DNA of 64,000 nucleotides from Paraburkholderia phytofirmans OLGA172 (GCF_001634365.1 NZ_CP014578.1:4216001-4280000); one strand, 5' to 3'. Numbered from the stretch's first letter, positions 19,863-34,234 are shown. Notes: generated by a model from the sequence alone, not told the origin. Made by a program: numbers and translations.

Positions 19863-20966
19863 TTATTGCGCAAACGCATGTTGCAGCGCCGAAACCGCCG
19901 CAGCCGGATCGGCGGCCTCGGTCACTGCCCGCACGACGGCCGCGCAACCTACGCCGGTCGCCAGCACGTCCGGCAACACCTGCAGATCGATCCCCCCGAT
20001 CGCCACCAGCGGCACAACGCCGTCGAGCAGGTGGACATACCGCGCCAGACGCTTGAGGCCTTGCGGCGCGGTCGGCATGACCTTGGTGGTGGTCGGAAAG
20101 ACTGCCCCCAGCGCAATGTAGCTGGGCCGGAAGTGCAGCGCCTTCAGAATCTCGTAGAAACCATGTGTTGACAGACCGAGCCGGATGCCGGCCATGGCAA
20201 GCGCCGACAGGTCGGCCGTATGCAGGTCTTCCTGGCCGAGGTGGACGCCGTAGGCGCCCGCTTCCAGCGCGGCTTGCCAGTGATCGTTGATGAAAACCTG
20301 GGCATCGTGCTCACGGCCAGCGGCGACGCAGCGGGCGATTTCGCGCTTCAGTTCGTCGGCGGGTTCCGCCGATTTGCGGCGCAACTGGACCGTTTTCACG
20401 CCGAAGCCCACCACCCGTTCGACCCACTCCGCGGTCGGCAGCACCGGATACAGACCGAGCCGGTCGGGACAACGCGCGAACGCCTGTGCCGGCGCGGCCG
20501 GCAAGCAGGCGAGGCGCGGGAAATGCGCGATATTCGCCGGAAATGCGTCGTCCGCTTTGGTTTCGTCGCCGTCGCGCCAGGCCAGAGCCAGCACCAGCGC
20601 GTCATGCGGATCGAAACCGCAGTCCAGAAACGCCGCCAGCGCGGGAATCCAGTCTTCCGCCAGATGACCTTCCAGACTGTATTTCTCGCCGCCCAGATGC
20701 AGCGTCGCCGCATTCTCGGCGGCAACGATCACGCCGGCGCCTTGCACCTGCCGGCGCGCCACCTGCTCGCCATGCTGCTGCGCGTCGGCGACGACGATCA
20801 GGTCCCCACCGTTCGGCTCGTCCGGCGCGGTCAGGCAGATGCGCCACGGCGCATGCGTCGGCGGCCACTCGCCCAGGCGGGAGCGGATCCGCTCGGCGGC
20901 TTCGGTGAGTTCGTCGGCAGGCGGCCAGAAGAGGTCGCGGCCAGTCAAAGGCAAAGCTTGCGTCAT
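19863..20966 (-). CDS. thiE: Thiamine-phosphate synthase with an extra N-terminal domain
   Basis: ThiE joins HMP-PP and the thiazole phosphate to make thiamine phosphate. The catalytic TIM barrel occupies roughly residues 165-367, with [30 protein letters not shown] and [17 protein letters not shown] motifs. About 160 residues precede it, a region I cannot assign with confidence. The ATG at 20966 overlaps the thiG stop (ATGA) and gives 367 residues, a length I associate with Burkholderia ThiE; canonical ThiE has about 210. It is the last gene of thiO-S-G-E. Confidence 0.93.
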   Translation of the reverse strand: MTQALPLTGRDLFWPPADELTEAAERIRSRLGEWPPTHAPWRICLTAPDEPNGGDLIVVADAQQHGEQVARRQVQGAGVIVAAENAATLHLGGEKYSLEGHLAEDWIPALAAFLDCGFDPHDALVLALAWRDGDETKADDAFPANIAHFPRLACLPAAPAQAFARCPDRLGLYPVLPTAEWVERVVGFGVKTVQLRRKSAEPADELKREIARCVAAGREHDAQVFINDHWQAALEAGAYGVHLGQEDLHTADLSALAMAGIRLGLSTHGFYEILKALHFRPSYIALGAVFPTTTKVMPTAPQGLKRLARYVHLLDGVVPLVAIGGIDLQVLPDVLATGVGCAAVVRAVTEAADPAAAVSALQHAFAQ

Positions 20967-21784
20967 GCGGCGCTCCCGTCTTGATGCCAGAACGGCATGC
21001 CGACCACCGGCGTGCTCGCGTGCGCGCTTTCGCGCTCGGCCATCGGCCCCGCCAGAAAAGCCTGGCGGCCCGCTTCGACGCCCAGCGCAAAGGCGCGCGC
21101 CATCGCATCGGGATGGGTCGCCTGCGAAACCGCGGTGTTTAGCAGCACGCCGTCGAAGCCCCACTCCATTACTTGCGCCGCGTGCGACGGCACGCCGAGG
21201 CCCGCGTCGACGATCAGCGGCACATCCGGCAGGCGTTCACGCAACACGCGCAGGCCGTACGGATTGATGACGCCCTTGCCGGTGCCGATCGGTGCGCCCC
21301 AGGGCATCAGTGCCTCGCACCCCGCATCGAGCAGACGGCGGCCGATCACGAGATCTTCGGTGCAATACGGCAGGACCTTGAAACCGTCCTTGATCAGCTG
21401 TGCAGCCGCTTCGATCAAACCGACCGGGTCGGGCTGCAGCGTGTAGTCGTCGCCGATCAGTTCGAGCTTGATCCACTCGGTTTCGAAGATTTCACGTGCC
21501 ATATGCGCGGTCGTCACCGCCTCGCCGACGGTCAGGCAGCCGGCGGTATTGGGCAACAGCGGGACGCCGTGGCGCTTGAGCAAATCGAAGAAACCGGCTT
21601 CGGCGCCGCCTTCGTTCATTTGCCGGCGCAGCGCGACCGTCACCATGCCGGGCCGCGCCGCGTCGATCGAATCGGATAGCGATTGCAGCGACGGATAGCG
21701 CGAGGTGCCGAGCAGCACGCGGCTCGCGAAGGTTTGGCCGTAGAGCGTGAGCGCGTCGGCGGTTTGGGGGAAAGTCATTTGCAT
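20963..21784 (-). CDS. thiG: Thiazole synthase
   Basis: ThiG builds the thiazole ring of thiamine from DXP, a glycine-derived imine and ThiS-thiocarboxylate. The 273-residue barrel has the Schiff-base lysine region [10 protein letters not shown], the PNTAGC motif and the [18 protein letters not shown] phosphate-binding segment. I chose the ATG at 21784, which has AGG 7 nt upstream; the ATG at 21802 would place that site inside the gene. It overlaps thiE. Confidence 0.96.
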   Translation of the reverse strand: MQMTFPQTADALTLYGQTFASRVLLGTSRYPSLQSLSDSIDAARPGMVTVALRRQMNEGGAEAGFFDLLKRHGVPLLPNTAGCLTVGEAVTTAHMAREIFETEWIKLELIGDDYTLQPDPVGLIEAAAQLIKDGFKVLPYCTEDLVIGRRLLDAGCEALMPWGAPIGTGKGVINPYGLRVLRERLPDVPLIVDAGLGVPSHAAQVMEWGFDGVLLNTAVSQATHPDAMARAFALGVEAGRQAFLAGPMAERESAHASTPVVGMPFWHQDGSAA

Positions 21785-21817
21785 AGTCCTGGTCTCCGGC
21801 AATGCGTGGCGCGGGGC

Positions 21818-22015
21818 TTAGCCGCCGGCCACGGGTTGCACGACATCGAGCTTGTCGCCCGGCTGCAGCGCGCGCGCCGCATGCTGGGTGCGTGCAACGA
21901 AATCGCCGTTCAACGCGACCGCGAACGGCGGACGCGCGCCGAACGCGGCGAGCGCATCGGCAACAGTCGCGCCTTCGGGCAGCGACAACGACTTCTGATT
22001 GATATGAATGTCCAT
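21818..22015 (-). CDS. thiS: Sulfur carrier protein ThiS
   Basis: ThiS is a ubiquitin-like carrier that delivers sulfur as a C-terminal thiocarboxylate to ThiG. The 65-residue product has the ALNGDFVAR segment and the essential Gly-Gly C terminus (VQPVAGG). It sits between thiO and thiG. The activating enzyme ThiF is not in this window. Confidence 0.96.
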   Translation of the reverse strand: MDIHINQKSLSLPEGATVADALAAFGARPPFAVALNGDFVARTQHAARALQPGDKLDVVQPVAGG

Positions 22016-22104
22016 GGTGTTCGAATACGGTTCAATCGATGGCAGGAAGCGACGCGGCGCGCGCTTGATTGCCTGCGGTTATTTCATCCGCAGGCGCGCA
22101 ACGC

Positions 22105-23235
22105 TCATGCCGGCTCCCGCGTGGAATCCAGTTGAAACAGCTCGCTCCAGCGCGCGGCACTTTGCCAGTCGGCGAAGGCATCGGCGTCGCCGATACGGCC
22201 GTCGAGCAGCGCCGCGGCGAAGCGCACGGCTTCATCGGCGACTTCGGGCACGATCATGTAGCCGTGCCGGTACAGGCCGTTCACGCGCAGTGTCTGCGCG
22301 CCATCCCACAGCAAGGCCGGACGGTGGTCCGGCAAAGTCGGGCGGCACTGCGAATTCAGTTCGAGGATGCGTGCTTCGCCGAAGCCGGGGTGCACGGAAA
22401 ACGCCGCGCTCAGCAGTTCGAGCGCGGAGCGTACGCTGACCGGCGACATGTCTTCGCCTTCTACTTCGGTGGCGCCGATCACGTAGAGATCGTCCTGCTT
22501 CGGCGCGATATACAGCGGATAGCGCGGATGCAGCAGGCGCACCGGCCGCGTCAGCTTGATACCGGGCGCGTGCACGCGTGCGACTTCGCCGCGGATACCG
22601 CGCAATGTGGGCAGCACGGGCTTTGCGCCCAAACCCCGGCAATCGATCGTGATGCGCGCGGGTGGCAGCGCGTGATCGTCGACCGGCGTGTTCCAGTGCG
22701 TTTCGACTCCGCGCTGGGCAAGGCCCGCAGCGAGCGCGGCCAGCACCTGACGGTTATCCAGCTGACCTTCGCGCGGCAGCAGCCAGCCCTGATTGAAGCG
22801 GCCCGCCAACGCGGGCTCGGCGGCGCCGATCTGGGGACCCACAAGCGGGACGAAGCCGCCGTCGAGCAATTCGGCAGGCGCGTTCGAGCGCACACGGCGT
22901 TCGAACAACGGCGCTTCGGTCCGGTCGGCGTGATGCCACACGACGAGCGTGCCATTGCGCTGGAAGAACACCGGTTCGGGCAATTCGGCCAGCACTTGCG
23001 GCCAGGTGTCGAGCGAGCTCGCGCCAAGACGCGTGATCAGCAATTCAGCACTGGCGGCTTCGGCCAGCGGCGCCAGCATGGCGGCGGCGACCCAGGCTGC
23101 GGCTTGCGAGCCCGCGGCATCGCCACGCTCATAGAGCGCCACGCGATACCCTTGGCCGGCGAGACGCCACGCGACCAGGCGTCCGCACAGCCCGCCGCCG
23201 AGCACGGCGAAATCAGGTTGAGCTGAACGGTTCAT
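22105..23235 (-). CDS. thiO: FAD-dependent glycine oxidase ThiO
   Basis: ThiO oxidises glycine to the imine used by ThiG, the aerobic route to the thiazole precursor. The 376-residue DAO-family flavoprotein begins MNRSAQPDFAVLGGGLCG with the dinucleotide-binding GxGxxG pattern, and has CRGLGAK and the C-terminal NGLYRHGYMIVP segment that contacts flavin and substrate. The ATG at 23235 overlaps the stop of a 38-codon upstream frame in an ATGA. A TPP riboswitch lies further upstream. Confidence 0.94.
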   Translation of the reverse strand: MNRSAQPDFAVLGGGLCGRLVAWRLAGQGYRVALYERGDAAGSQAAAWVAAAMLAPLAEAASAELLITRLGASSLDTWPQVLAELPEPVFFQRNGTLVVWHHADRTEAPLFERRVRSNAPAELLDGGFVPLVGPQIGAAEPALAGRFNQGWLLPREGQLDNRQVLAALAAGLAQRGVETHWNTPVDDHALPPARITIDCRGLGAKPVLPTLRGIRGEVARVHAPGIKLTRPVRLLHPRYPLYIAPKQDDLYVIGATEVEGEDMSPVSVRSALELLSAAFSVHPGFGEARILELNSQCRPTLPDHRPALLWDGAQTLRVNGLYRHGYMIVPEVADEAVRFAAALLDGRIGDADAFADWQSAARWSELFQLDSTREPA

Positions 23236-23348
23236 CGCGCCCACTCCGAGTCGCAACGGCAAGCAAGGCTAAAACAGCGCGGCGCACCGACACAGCCGAC
23301 GAGGGCGTGGCGCGGAGCAAAGCACTTGTATGAAGAATAGGCGGTCAT
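23232..23348 (-). CDS. Possible small Cys-rich leader peptide between the TPP riboswitch and thiO
   Basis: A 38-codon frame starts at the ATG at 23348, preceded by GGAAAGGA at good spacing, and its TGA overlaps the thiO ATG. The product begins MTAYSSYKCF and has five cysteines (9, 19, 25, 30, 32). I know no family for it. The good ribosome-binding site and exact stop/start overlap argue for translation; its role could be coupling thiO translation to the riboswitch. It could also be chance. Confidence 0.4.
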   Translation of the reverse strand: MTAYSSYKCFAPRHALVGCVGAPRCFSLACRCDSEWAR

Positions 23349-23477
23349 CGAATCCTTTCCGTACGGCACAAAAACGCACGTACCCAGGACGAAACCGGCG
23401 GGTGAGGCCGGCCGGGCAATACGCGAGTCCAATGACGGACGCCGCCCGGCGGGGAATGGAAGATTGGCTGCTTCCGG

Positions 23478-23588
23478 AAACTTCCCGCGCCGGTATTACC
23501 CGGATCGGGTGCAAAGGGTCTCTCTCAGCCTTGCCGCCGTTGCGTGAGAATCACGCAGCCTGTGGGCAAAGCACCCCTGTTTCGTCGA
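23478..23588 (-). ncRNA. TPP riboswitch (THI element)
   Basis: Read on the minus strand the element has the THI-box blocks in order: caggggtgc, then a variable stem, then ggctgagagagaccc, then gcacccgatccgggtaatacc and the closing gcgggaag. These match the conserved pyrimidine- and pyrophosphate-sensor arms. It lies about 240 nt before thiO, longer than a usual direct Shine-Dalgarno-masking arrangement, and would repress thiOSGE when TPP is high. Confidence 0.93.
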
Positions 23589-23954
23589 AGGTCATTAGAC
23601 CATAAAAGGCGCGGCGCCCGCAAACCAATGGCCTGCGCAGTCGCGCGCATTTGACCCGGCACCATCCTTCGATTCATCAATACGGCCGGGGGCGGCGCTC
23701 TGGCACAATGCCAAAATCGGATGCCGCAGGAGCCAGGCGCGGGCTGCAAGCTTCGCCACCCGCGCGACGGCGGCATCGAGGCGACACCTCTGAGCGGAAA
23801 TTAATTTTCACTTAAGGGCTTCGCGCCAGAATCGGGCGCCCGCCCGGACGTGCGTTCGTCGAGCACGACGCCCGGGGTACGCACCGCAAACCCGCCGTGG
23901 GGCCGGCCCGACTGAGGCCAGCCCGGCACGGGCCAGCACTTCACCAGGATGCTC
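23589..23954. other. Intergenic region between the thi riboswitch and the ABC transporter gene
   Basis: These 366 bases separate divergent transcripts and must hold both promoters. There is an AT-rich patch near 23795-23815. I see no convincing gene, repeat or paired -35/-10 boxes. Confidence 0.5.
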
Positions 23955-25706
23955 ATGACACTGAATACCGCTTCCAGCCCCGTGCTGCCGCCGGACGAAA
24001 AAGTCTCCGCCTGGAGCCTGATCAAACCTTACTGGGTCTCCGAAGAACGAAAGACGGCGTGGGGGCTGCTCGTCGCGATCATCGTGATGAATCTGCTCGT
24101 CGTGTGGATCAACGTGCGCCTGAATCGCTGGAGCGCCGACTTCTACAACGCGCTGCAGACCAAGAACGTGCACGACTTTCCGCACCTGCTGATGGTGTTT
24201 TCGGGGCTCGCGTTCGGCTTCATCATCCTTGCCGTGTACGGCCGCTATCTGCGCCAGATGCTCGGCTTCCGCTGGCGCCAGTGGCTGACCACGCGGTATC
24301 TCAACGAGTGGCTGCACGACAGCGCCTTCTACAGGATCGAACGCGACCGGCTCGCCGACAATCCCGACCAGCGGATCAGCGACGACCTGCAATCGTTCGC
24401 CACCACCACGCTCTCGCTGACGCTCGATCTGCTGTCCACGGTCGTCACGCTGGTCTCGTTCATCACGATCCTGTGGTCGCTGGCCGGTGCGCTGACCGTT
24501 TCGCTCGGCGGCATGCCGGTGCAGATTCCAGGCTACATGGTGTGGGCCGCGGCGCTTTACGCGGTAGTCGGCTCGGTAATCATCCAGAAAGTCGGCCATC
24601 CGCTCGTGTCGATCAATTACCAGGCGCAGAAAGTCGAGGCGGATTTCCGTTTCGGCTTGATCCGTCTGCGTGAAAACGCCGAGCAGATTGCCTTCTACGA
24701 CGGCATGGAGACCGAGAAGAAGAACACCCACTCGCTGTTCGGCCGCATCCGCGACAACTGGTGGCAGGTGATGAAGTACACCAAGCGGCTCACCTTCGTG
24801 CTGAGCTTCTATGGTCAGATCGCGATCATCTTTCCGCTGGTGGTGGCGGCGCCTCGTTACTTCGCGGGCGCGTTCACGTTCGGCGTGCTGATGCAGATTT
24901 CGAGCGCATTCGGCACCGTCAGCGATTCGTTTTCGTGGTTCATCAACAGTTACGGCACCCTGGTCGAGTGGCGCGCTACCGTGAACCGGTTGCGTGAATT
25001 CAGCCGTGTCGTGCATGCGCCGCGTCTGAAGGAATCGGTGTCGCCCGCCACCGCGCATGGCGGCATCAACCTGCATTTCGTCGACGAAGACAAGCTCTCG
25101 ACCGATGGCCTCCAGCTTGCGCTGCCGAACGGCAACCCACTGTCGCGCATCCGCGATATCGCAATCACGCCGGGCTCGCGCTGGCTGGTGCGCGGTCCGT
25201 CCGGCTCCGGCAAGAGCACGCTGATGCGTGCGCTCGCCGGCTTGTGGCCGTTCGGCGACGGCTCGATCGACGCACCGGTCAACGCGCGCATGATGTTCAT
25301 CCCGCAGGTCAGCTACATGCCGATCGGCACGTTGAAAGCCGCGCTCACCTATCCGTCCGCTGCGGACACCTACACCGACGAAGAATGCCGCGAAGCGCTC
25401 GTCACCTGCCACCTGTCGGAGTACGCCGACCGCCTGCAGGAATCGGGACACTGGACGCGCGTTCTCTCGCCGGGTGAACAACAGCGTCTCGCCGGCGCCC
25501 GCGTGCTGCTGCACAAGCCGGACTATCTGTTCCTCGACGAAGCGACCAGCGCGCTCGATGCGGAAAACGAAGCGCGTCTCTATCACCTGTTCACTGAGCG
25601 GCTGCCGAAGGCGGCGATCGTCAGCGTTGCGCATCGCGAATCGCTGGCGGCGTTCCATGGCGAAACGCTCGACGTCGAGCGCTCGGGCGAAGCGATTGCC
25701 GCTTGA
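23955..25706 (+). CDS. ABC transporter with fused membrane and ATPase domains (SbmA/BacA-YddA-like)
   Basis: The 583-residue half-transporter has a membrane domain with about six helices (residues 25-330) of the SbmA/BacA type, including the EADFRFGLIRLRENAEQIAFY stretch, followed by an ATPase domain with Walker A GPSGSGKST, a degenerate signature LSPGEQQRLAGAR, Walker B YLFLDEATSALD and the switch His. Relatives include E. coli YddA and mycobacterial BacA, which handle peptides or vitamin B12; the substrate here is unknown. I chose the ATG at 23955 because AGGA lies 5 nt upstream; the ATG at 23949 has no such site. It is monocistronic. Confidence 0.92.
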   Translation: MTLNTASSPVLPPDEKVSAWSLIKPYWVSEERKTAWGLLVAIIVMNLLVVWINVRLNRWSADFYNALQTKNVHDFPHLLMVFSGLAFGFIILAVYGRYLRQMLGFRWRQWLTTRYLNEWLHDSAFYRIERDRLADNPDQRISDDLQSFATTTLSLTLDLLSTVVTLVSFITILWSLAGALTVSLGGMPVQIPGYMVWAAALYAVVGSVIIQKVGHPLVSINYQAQKVEADFRFGLIRLRENAEQIAFYDGMETEKKNTHSLFGRIRDNWWQVMKYTKRLTFVLSFYGQIAIIFPLVVAAPRYFAGAFTFGVLMQISSAFGTVSDSFSWFINSYGTLVEWRATVNRLREFSRVVHAPRLKESVSPATAHGGINLHFVDEDKLSTDGLQLALPNGNPLSRIRDIAITPGSRWLVRGPSGSGKSTLMRALAGLWPFGDGSIDAPVNARMMFIPQVSYMPIGTLKAALTYPSAADTYTDEECREALVTCHLSEYADRLQESGHWTRVLSPGEQQRLAGARVLLHKPDYLFLDEATSALDAENEARLYHLFTERLPKAAIVSVAHRESLAAFHGETLDVERSGEAIAA

Positions 25707-26006
25707 ACTGCATGAACAACGCGAGCGCCGGAGATCTATCTCGACGGGCTGACGTTGAGCCGCTATCGGAAAAGACGCAATGACTTCGCGGCCTGGCGCG
25801 GGGCGTCACTCGCGACCCAACGCATAGACAGGGCTCTGCACGTCGCAAAAATGAAAAGCCGGGTCACCTTCTCAGGTGCCCGGCTTTGTTTTTTACCGCT
25901 TTGGTGTACTGCTTATGTACCGCTTATATACCGCTTTGTCGTCTCCACCTCGTCCTGCAAGCATTAGCCGGTTTCTACGCCATCCGGCGGAAACCAGCCG
26001 GCGACA
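25707..26006. other. Intergenic region with terminator and short direct repeats
   Basis: This 300-base stretch between convergent genes holds the terminator at 25854-25895 and, just after it, four imperfect copies of taccgctt at 25894, 25907, 25918 and 25929. No gene is evident. Confidence 0.6.
25854..25895. terminator. Terminator between the ABC transporter gene and gltD
   Basis: The arms agccgggtcacc and ggtgcccggct flank a 6-nt loop. T-rich sequence follows on the plus strand (ttgtttttta) and A-rich sequence precedes it, so it probably acts in both directions. Confidence 0.85.
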
Positions 26007-27476
26007 TTAGCGCGGCAGTTCCGAATGACCCATCAGGAATGCGTCGACCGAACGTGCGCACTGACGGCCTTCACGAATCGCCCACACCACCAGCGACTGG
26101 CCACGACGCATATCGCCCGCCGTGAACACCTTGTCCACCGACGTGTAATACGCCTTGTCGCCTTCGGTCGACGCACGCACGTTGCCACGGTTGTCCTTGT
26201 CGACGCCGAACGCTTCGAGCACCGGCGAGACCGGTTGCGTGAAGCCCATGGCCAGCAGCACCAGATCGGCCTTCATTTCGAATTCAGAGTTCGGCACTTC
26301 CTGCATCTTGCCGTCCTTCCATTCGACGCGCGCGGCGATCAGCTTCTCGACCTTGCCGTTCTTGCCTTCGAGACGCTTGGTCGCGACCGCCCAGTCGCGC
26401 GAGCAGCCTTCGTCATGCGACGACGACGTGCGCAGCTTGATCGGCCAGTACGGCCACACGAGCGGCTTGTTCTCCTCTTCCGGCGGTTGCGGCAGCAGTT
26501 CGAATTGCGTGACGCTTTTCGCGCCATGACGGTTCGACGTTCCGACGCAGTCCGAACCCGTATCGCCGCCGCCGATCACGACCACATGCTTGCCCTTGGC
26601 GAGCAGCTGGTTCGCGACCTTGTCGCCGGCGTTGACCTTGTTCTGCTGCGGCAGGAATTCCATCGCGTAGTGAATGCCTTCCAGCTCGCGGCCCGGCACC
26701 GGCAGATCGCGCGGCATTTCCGAACCGCCGGCGATCACGACCGCGTCGAACTGTTCTTTCAGCTCGGCCGGCGTGATGGTTTCCTTCGCGGTATTGCCGA
26801 TGTGTTCCGGCAGCGAATCTGCCTTGCCGACGAACACGTTAGCGCGGAACGTCACGCCTTCAGCTTCCATCTGGCGCATGCGGCGGTCGATCAGCCACTT
26901 CTCCAGCTTGAAGTCAGGAATGCCGTAACGCAGCAAGCCACCGATGCGGTCGTTCTTTTCGAACACGGCGACATCGTGCCCCACGCGCGCGAGTTGCTGC
27001 GCGACGGCCAAACCGGCGGGGCCGGATCCGACCACGGCGACTTTCTTGCCGGTCTTGTGCTTCGGCGGCTGCGGTGCGACCCAGCCTTCGGCCCACGCTT
27101 TGTCGATGATCGCGTGTTCGATCGACTTGATGCCCACCGGGTCGTCGTTGATGCCGAGCGTGCAGGCCGCTTCACACGGCGCCGGGCAGATGCGGCCCGT
27201 GAACTCGGGGAAGTTGTTCGTGGAGTGCAGCACTTCAATCGCGTTCTTCCAGTCCTGATGGAACACCAGGTCGTTGAAGTCCGGGATGATGTTGTTCACC
27301 GGGCAGCCGTTGTTGCAGAACGGAATGCCGCAGTCCATGCAACGCGCGCCTTGAATCTTGGCTTCGTCGTCGGTCAGTGCCGCAACGAATTCCTTGTAAT
27401 GCTTCACACGCGTGAGCGGAGCTTCGTACGCCTCGTGGCGGCGCTCGTACTCGAGAAAACCGGTTGCCTTGCCCAT
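26007..27476 (-). CDS. gltD: Glutamate synthase (NADPH) small subunit
   Basis: GltD accepts electrons from NADPH on FAD and passes them through [4Fe-4S] clusters to GltB. The 489-residue protein has the N-terminal cluster cysteines C46, C49, C54 and C58 ([14 protein letters not shown]), a second set in CPAPCEAAC, the FAD site [10 protein letters not shown] and the NADPH site [10 protein letters not shown]. The C-terminal [15 protein letters not shown] segment is typical. It is 139 nt downstream of gltB. Confidence 0.97.
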   Translation of the reverse strand: MGKATGFLEYERRHEAYEAPLTRVKHYKEFVAALTDDEAKIQGARCMDCGIPFCNNGCPVNNIIPDFNDLVFHQDWKNAIEVLHSTNNFPEFTGRICPAPCEAACTLGINDDPVGIKSIEHAIIDKAWAEGWVAPQPPKHKTGKKVAVVGSGPAGLAVAQQLARVGHDVAVFEKNDRIGGLLRYGIPDFKLEKWLIDRRMRQMEAEGVTFRANVFVGKADSLPEHIGNTAKETITPAELKEQFDAVVIAGGSEMPRDLPVPGRELEGIHYAMEFLPQQNKVNAGDKVANQLLAKGKHVVVIGGGDTGSDCVGTSNRHGAKSVTQFELLPQPPEEENKPLVWPYWPIKLRTSSSHDEGCSRDWAVATKRLEGKNGKVEKLIAARVEWKDGKMQEVPNSEFEMKADLVLLAMGFTQPVSPVLEAFGVDKDNRGNVRASTEGDKAYYTSVDKVFTAGDMRRGQSLVVWAIREGRQCARSVDAFLMGHSELPR

Positions 27477-27615
27477 GTGGTTCTCTTCTCTATCTGTATC
27501 AGGTGAGGTGATCTACACCCGCCGCGCGTCGAACAATCGAACAGTCAAGCGCGGCGGGTACGGCTAAATGTGACGTCTTCTGTGCTGATGGTCAGCGCAG
27601 CGGCTATGCGGCAAG

Positions 27616-32319
<4,704 letters not shown>

Positions 32320-32616
32320 GGGGACACCGTCTGTGAGGGGCCGGACAGGCCGTTAAACCGTTTTTCTATTGCCGCGGTGCGCACCGCAACCGCGTCGGCG
32401 TCTCAGTACGCTTGAATGCCACGCGTATCAAAAAGTACCGGAATTCGGAATATACGCGACGAATCAACGGAATAGCAAATAAAACGTGATGATTGATCCC
32501 CAATTATCAAATTGGTGCATTGCGGTTATTTTTTATTGGTGCCATATCAAAAAGGTGCAAAAGAAAACGGCATGCGAAGATGCCGTTTCGGGTGCAGCGC
32601 TTTGATGCAAAACGCT
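32320..32616. other. gltB upstream region
   Basis: This stretch of about 300 bases is more AT-rich than its surroundings (especially 32430-32570) and should contain the gltB promoter. It also holds the terminator of the upstream RAYT-like gene at 32565-32588. I cannot place specific operator sites. Confidence 0.5.
32565..32588 (-). terminator. Terminator of the RAYT-like gene
   Basis: A 9-bp stem (aaacggcat, atgccgttt) with a 6-nt loop is followed on the minus strand by a T-rich run (ttttcttttg). It separates the RAYT-like gene from the gltB promoter region. Confidence 0.75.
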
Positions 32617-33324
32617 TTATTGCGTCTGCGGTGTCTCGCGGACCTTGCGCGGCCGCCCACGCGGCAGCGGCGAAACCCGCCGGTTGGCGGCCCGCGCCGC
32701 CCACTCCCGATAGGTGTCGCTGCCCAAAACCCAGCCTTTCAGGGTGGCCTGCTGAAGCTGACTGGCTTCGCGTTCGTCGAGCGGCTGCTCGCACAATTCA
32801 CGGTACGCACGCTGCCGCTCGAACGGCGTGTTGCCGAGCGACCAGTACAACGGGTGGTCGGTAATCAGGCTATCGAGCGTCAGGCCGATGTGGTGACGGT
32901 AGCTCGACCAGCGGTACTCCTCGGGCGCGCTCACCAGCCCGGCACGCACCGGGCTCATTTCGACGACCCGGCTCGCCAGCAGGAAGTAGCGCTCGCCTTC
33001 GATCACGGTAGCGCGGTAGCGCCCCTCCCATAAGGTGCCACGGCGCGCGTAACGCCGGTTGAAGTGCGCCACGTAGCGGCGCCCCACCGCCTGCATCGCC
33101 TTCGGCAAGCTCGACTCTTCAGTCGGCGTGACGAGCAGTTGCACAGCGCCAGGCATCAGCGCATACGCGTGGATGGACAAATGGTGATCGCGCGAAGCCG
33201 CTTTCAAACAGTCGATGAAAAGCTCGTAGTCCTGGTCGTCGACGAATGCGGGCTGCTGGTCGAGTCCACGGAGGATGACGTGCTGCGGCTGATCAGGGAC
33301 ATAGAGACGTGCAAGCCGTGCCAT
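32617..33324 (-). CDS. RAYT (REP-associated tyrosine transposase)-like protein lacking catalytic residues
   Basis: The 235-residue protein has the Y1-transposase/RAYT fold pattern: HVILRG (15-20), HAYALMPGAVQLL (52-64), LWEGRYRA (98-105), a PVRAGLV helix (125-131) and YRWSSY. In active members the second motif reads P-N-H-x-H; here it is P-G-A-V-Q, so both HUH histidines (positions 60 and 62) are lost. The Tyr of the R-Y-I-E-x-N-P motif is V120 and the Asn is Ser. A basic AT-hook-like RGRPRK lies at 222-227. No inverted repeats flank it. It is probably a DNA-binding protein derived from a transposase rather than an active one. Confidence 0.88.
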   Translation of the reverse strand: MARLARLYVPDQPQHVILRGLDQQPAFVDDQDYELFIDCLKAASRDHHLSIHAYALMPGAVQLLVTPTEESSLPKAMQAVGRRYVAHFNRRYARRGTLWEGRYRATVIEGERYFLLASRVVEMSPVRAGLVSAPEEYRWSSYRHHIGLTLDSLITDHPLYWSLGNTPFERQRAYRELCEQPLDEREASQLQQATLKGWVLGSDTYREWAARAANRRVSPLPRGRPRKVRETPQTQ

Positions 33325-33511
33325 GCTGGAGTATCCAATAGTCGCGTTGGTATATACCCGAAGGTCCGAAAAGCCGCATGGGCGCTGGGTTCGGCGCGGC
33401 GCGGCTTAGCCAGAAACCGCCCGGCGCTTAGGGAGAAAGCTCTAACTGCCGCGTATGGTTTGTTTCAAACGTTGTGGTCATAATGAGCGGGCCTTTTTTG
33501 GAGGAGCACAT

Positions 33512-34234
33512 ATGAAATTAAAACAGGCCATAACGGGGATCGCGGCGCTCGCCTGCATGACGGCAGCTCACGCGCAATCGGCCGGCAGTTTTTACGCTAC
33601 GACAGGGTGGTTCCATTTCGCCCCCCAAGACAGTAGCGATCCGTTGAAGGAAACAAGCGTCGGCGGGACACCCGTCAACATCTCACTGCCCGGCACGGGC
33701 GCTGGCATCGACAGCTCCGACACCATCGGCTTAAGCCTAGGCTACTTTGTCACCGATCACATCGCCGCGGAAGCTGAAATTGGCATTCCGCCGAAATTCA
33801 ACCTGCTAGGCACAGGCAGCTTCGAGCAATTTGGTACGCTCGGCTCCGCGAAGCAGTGGAGTCCTGCCCTCCTGTTCAAATACTACTTCAACGACGCCAC
33901 CGCGACGTTCCGACCGTATGCCGGCCTCGGTGTTACGTACGTCTGGTTCACGGACGCGAGCATCTCGAACACTGCGTTTGAACAAGGCGTACTGCATGGT
34001 CCGACCTCGGTCTCGACGGATCGTTCCTGGGCACCGGTGTTTAATCTCGGTTTCAATTATGCGTTCACCAAACACTGGTTCGCAGGACTCTCAGTCTCAT
34101 ACATACCGCTCAGCGTAACCGCGAAACTGACCACGAACGCGGCGACTCCGGTCGGCAACCTGACCGTGACGTCTGAGGCAAAAATCAGACTCAACCCGAT
34201 CGTTACCTTCGCAAAGGTAGGTTACGTCTTCTAG
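33512..34234 (+). CDS. OmpW-family outer membrane protein
   Basis: The 240-residue protein has a Sec signal peptide (MKLKQAITGIAALACMTAAHA) followed by alternating polar and aromatic segments of an eight-strand barrel, and ends in ...FAKVGYVF with the C-terminal Phe needed for Bam assembly. The pattern YYFNDATATFRPYAGLGVTY matches OmpW/AlkL proteins, which let small hydrophobic molecules across the outer membrane. The ATG at 33512 has GGAGGAG upstream. It stands alone and ends at a terminator. Base composition is less GC-rich than its neighbours. Confidence 0.9.
   Translation: MKLKQAITGIAALACMTAAHAQSAGSFYATTGWFHFAPQDSSDPLKETSVGGTPVNISLPGTGAGIDSSDTIGLSLGYFVTDHIAAEAEIGIPPKFNLLGTGSFEQFGTLGSAKQWSPALLFKYYFNDATATFRPYAGLGVTYVWFTDASISNTAFEQGVLHGPTSVSTDRSWAPVFNLGFNYAFTKHWFAGLSVSYIPLSVTAKLTTNAATPVGNLTVTSEAKIRLNPIVTFAKVGYVF

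Noticed and set aside
32617..33324. Active IS200/IS605-type insertion sequence
   Set aside because: Catalytic His and Tyr residues are replaced, and I see no flanking element ends or target-site features.
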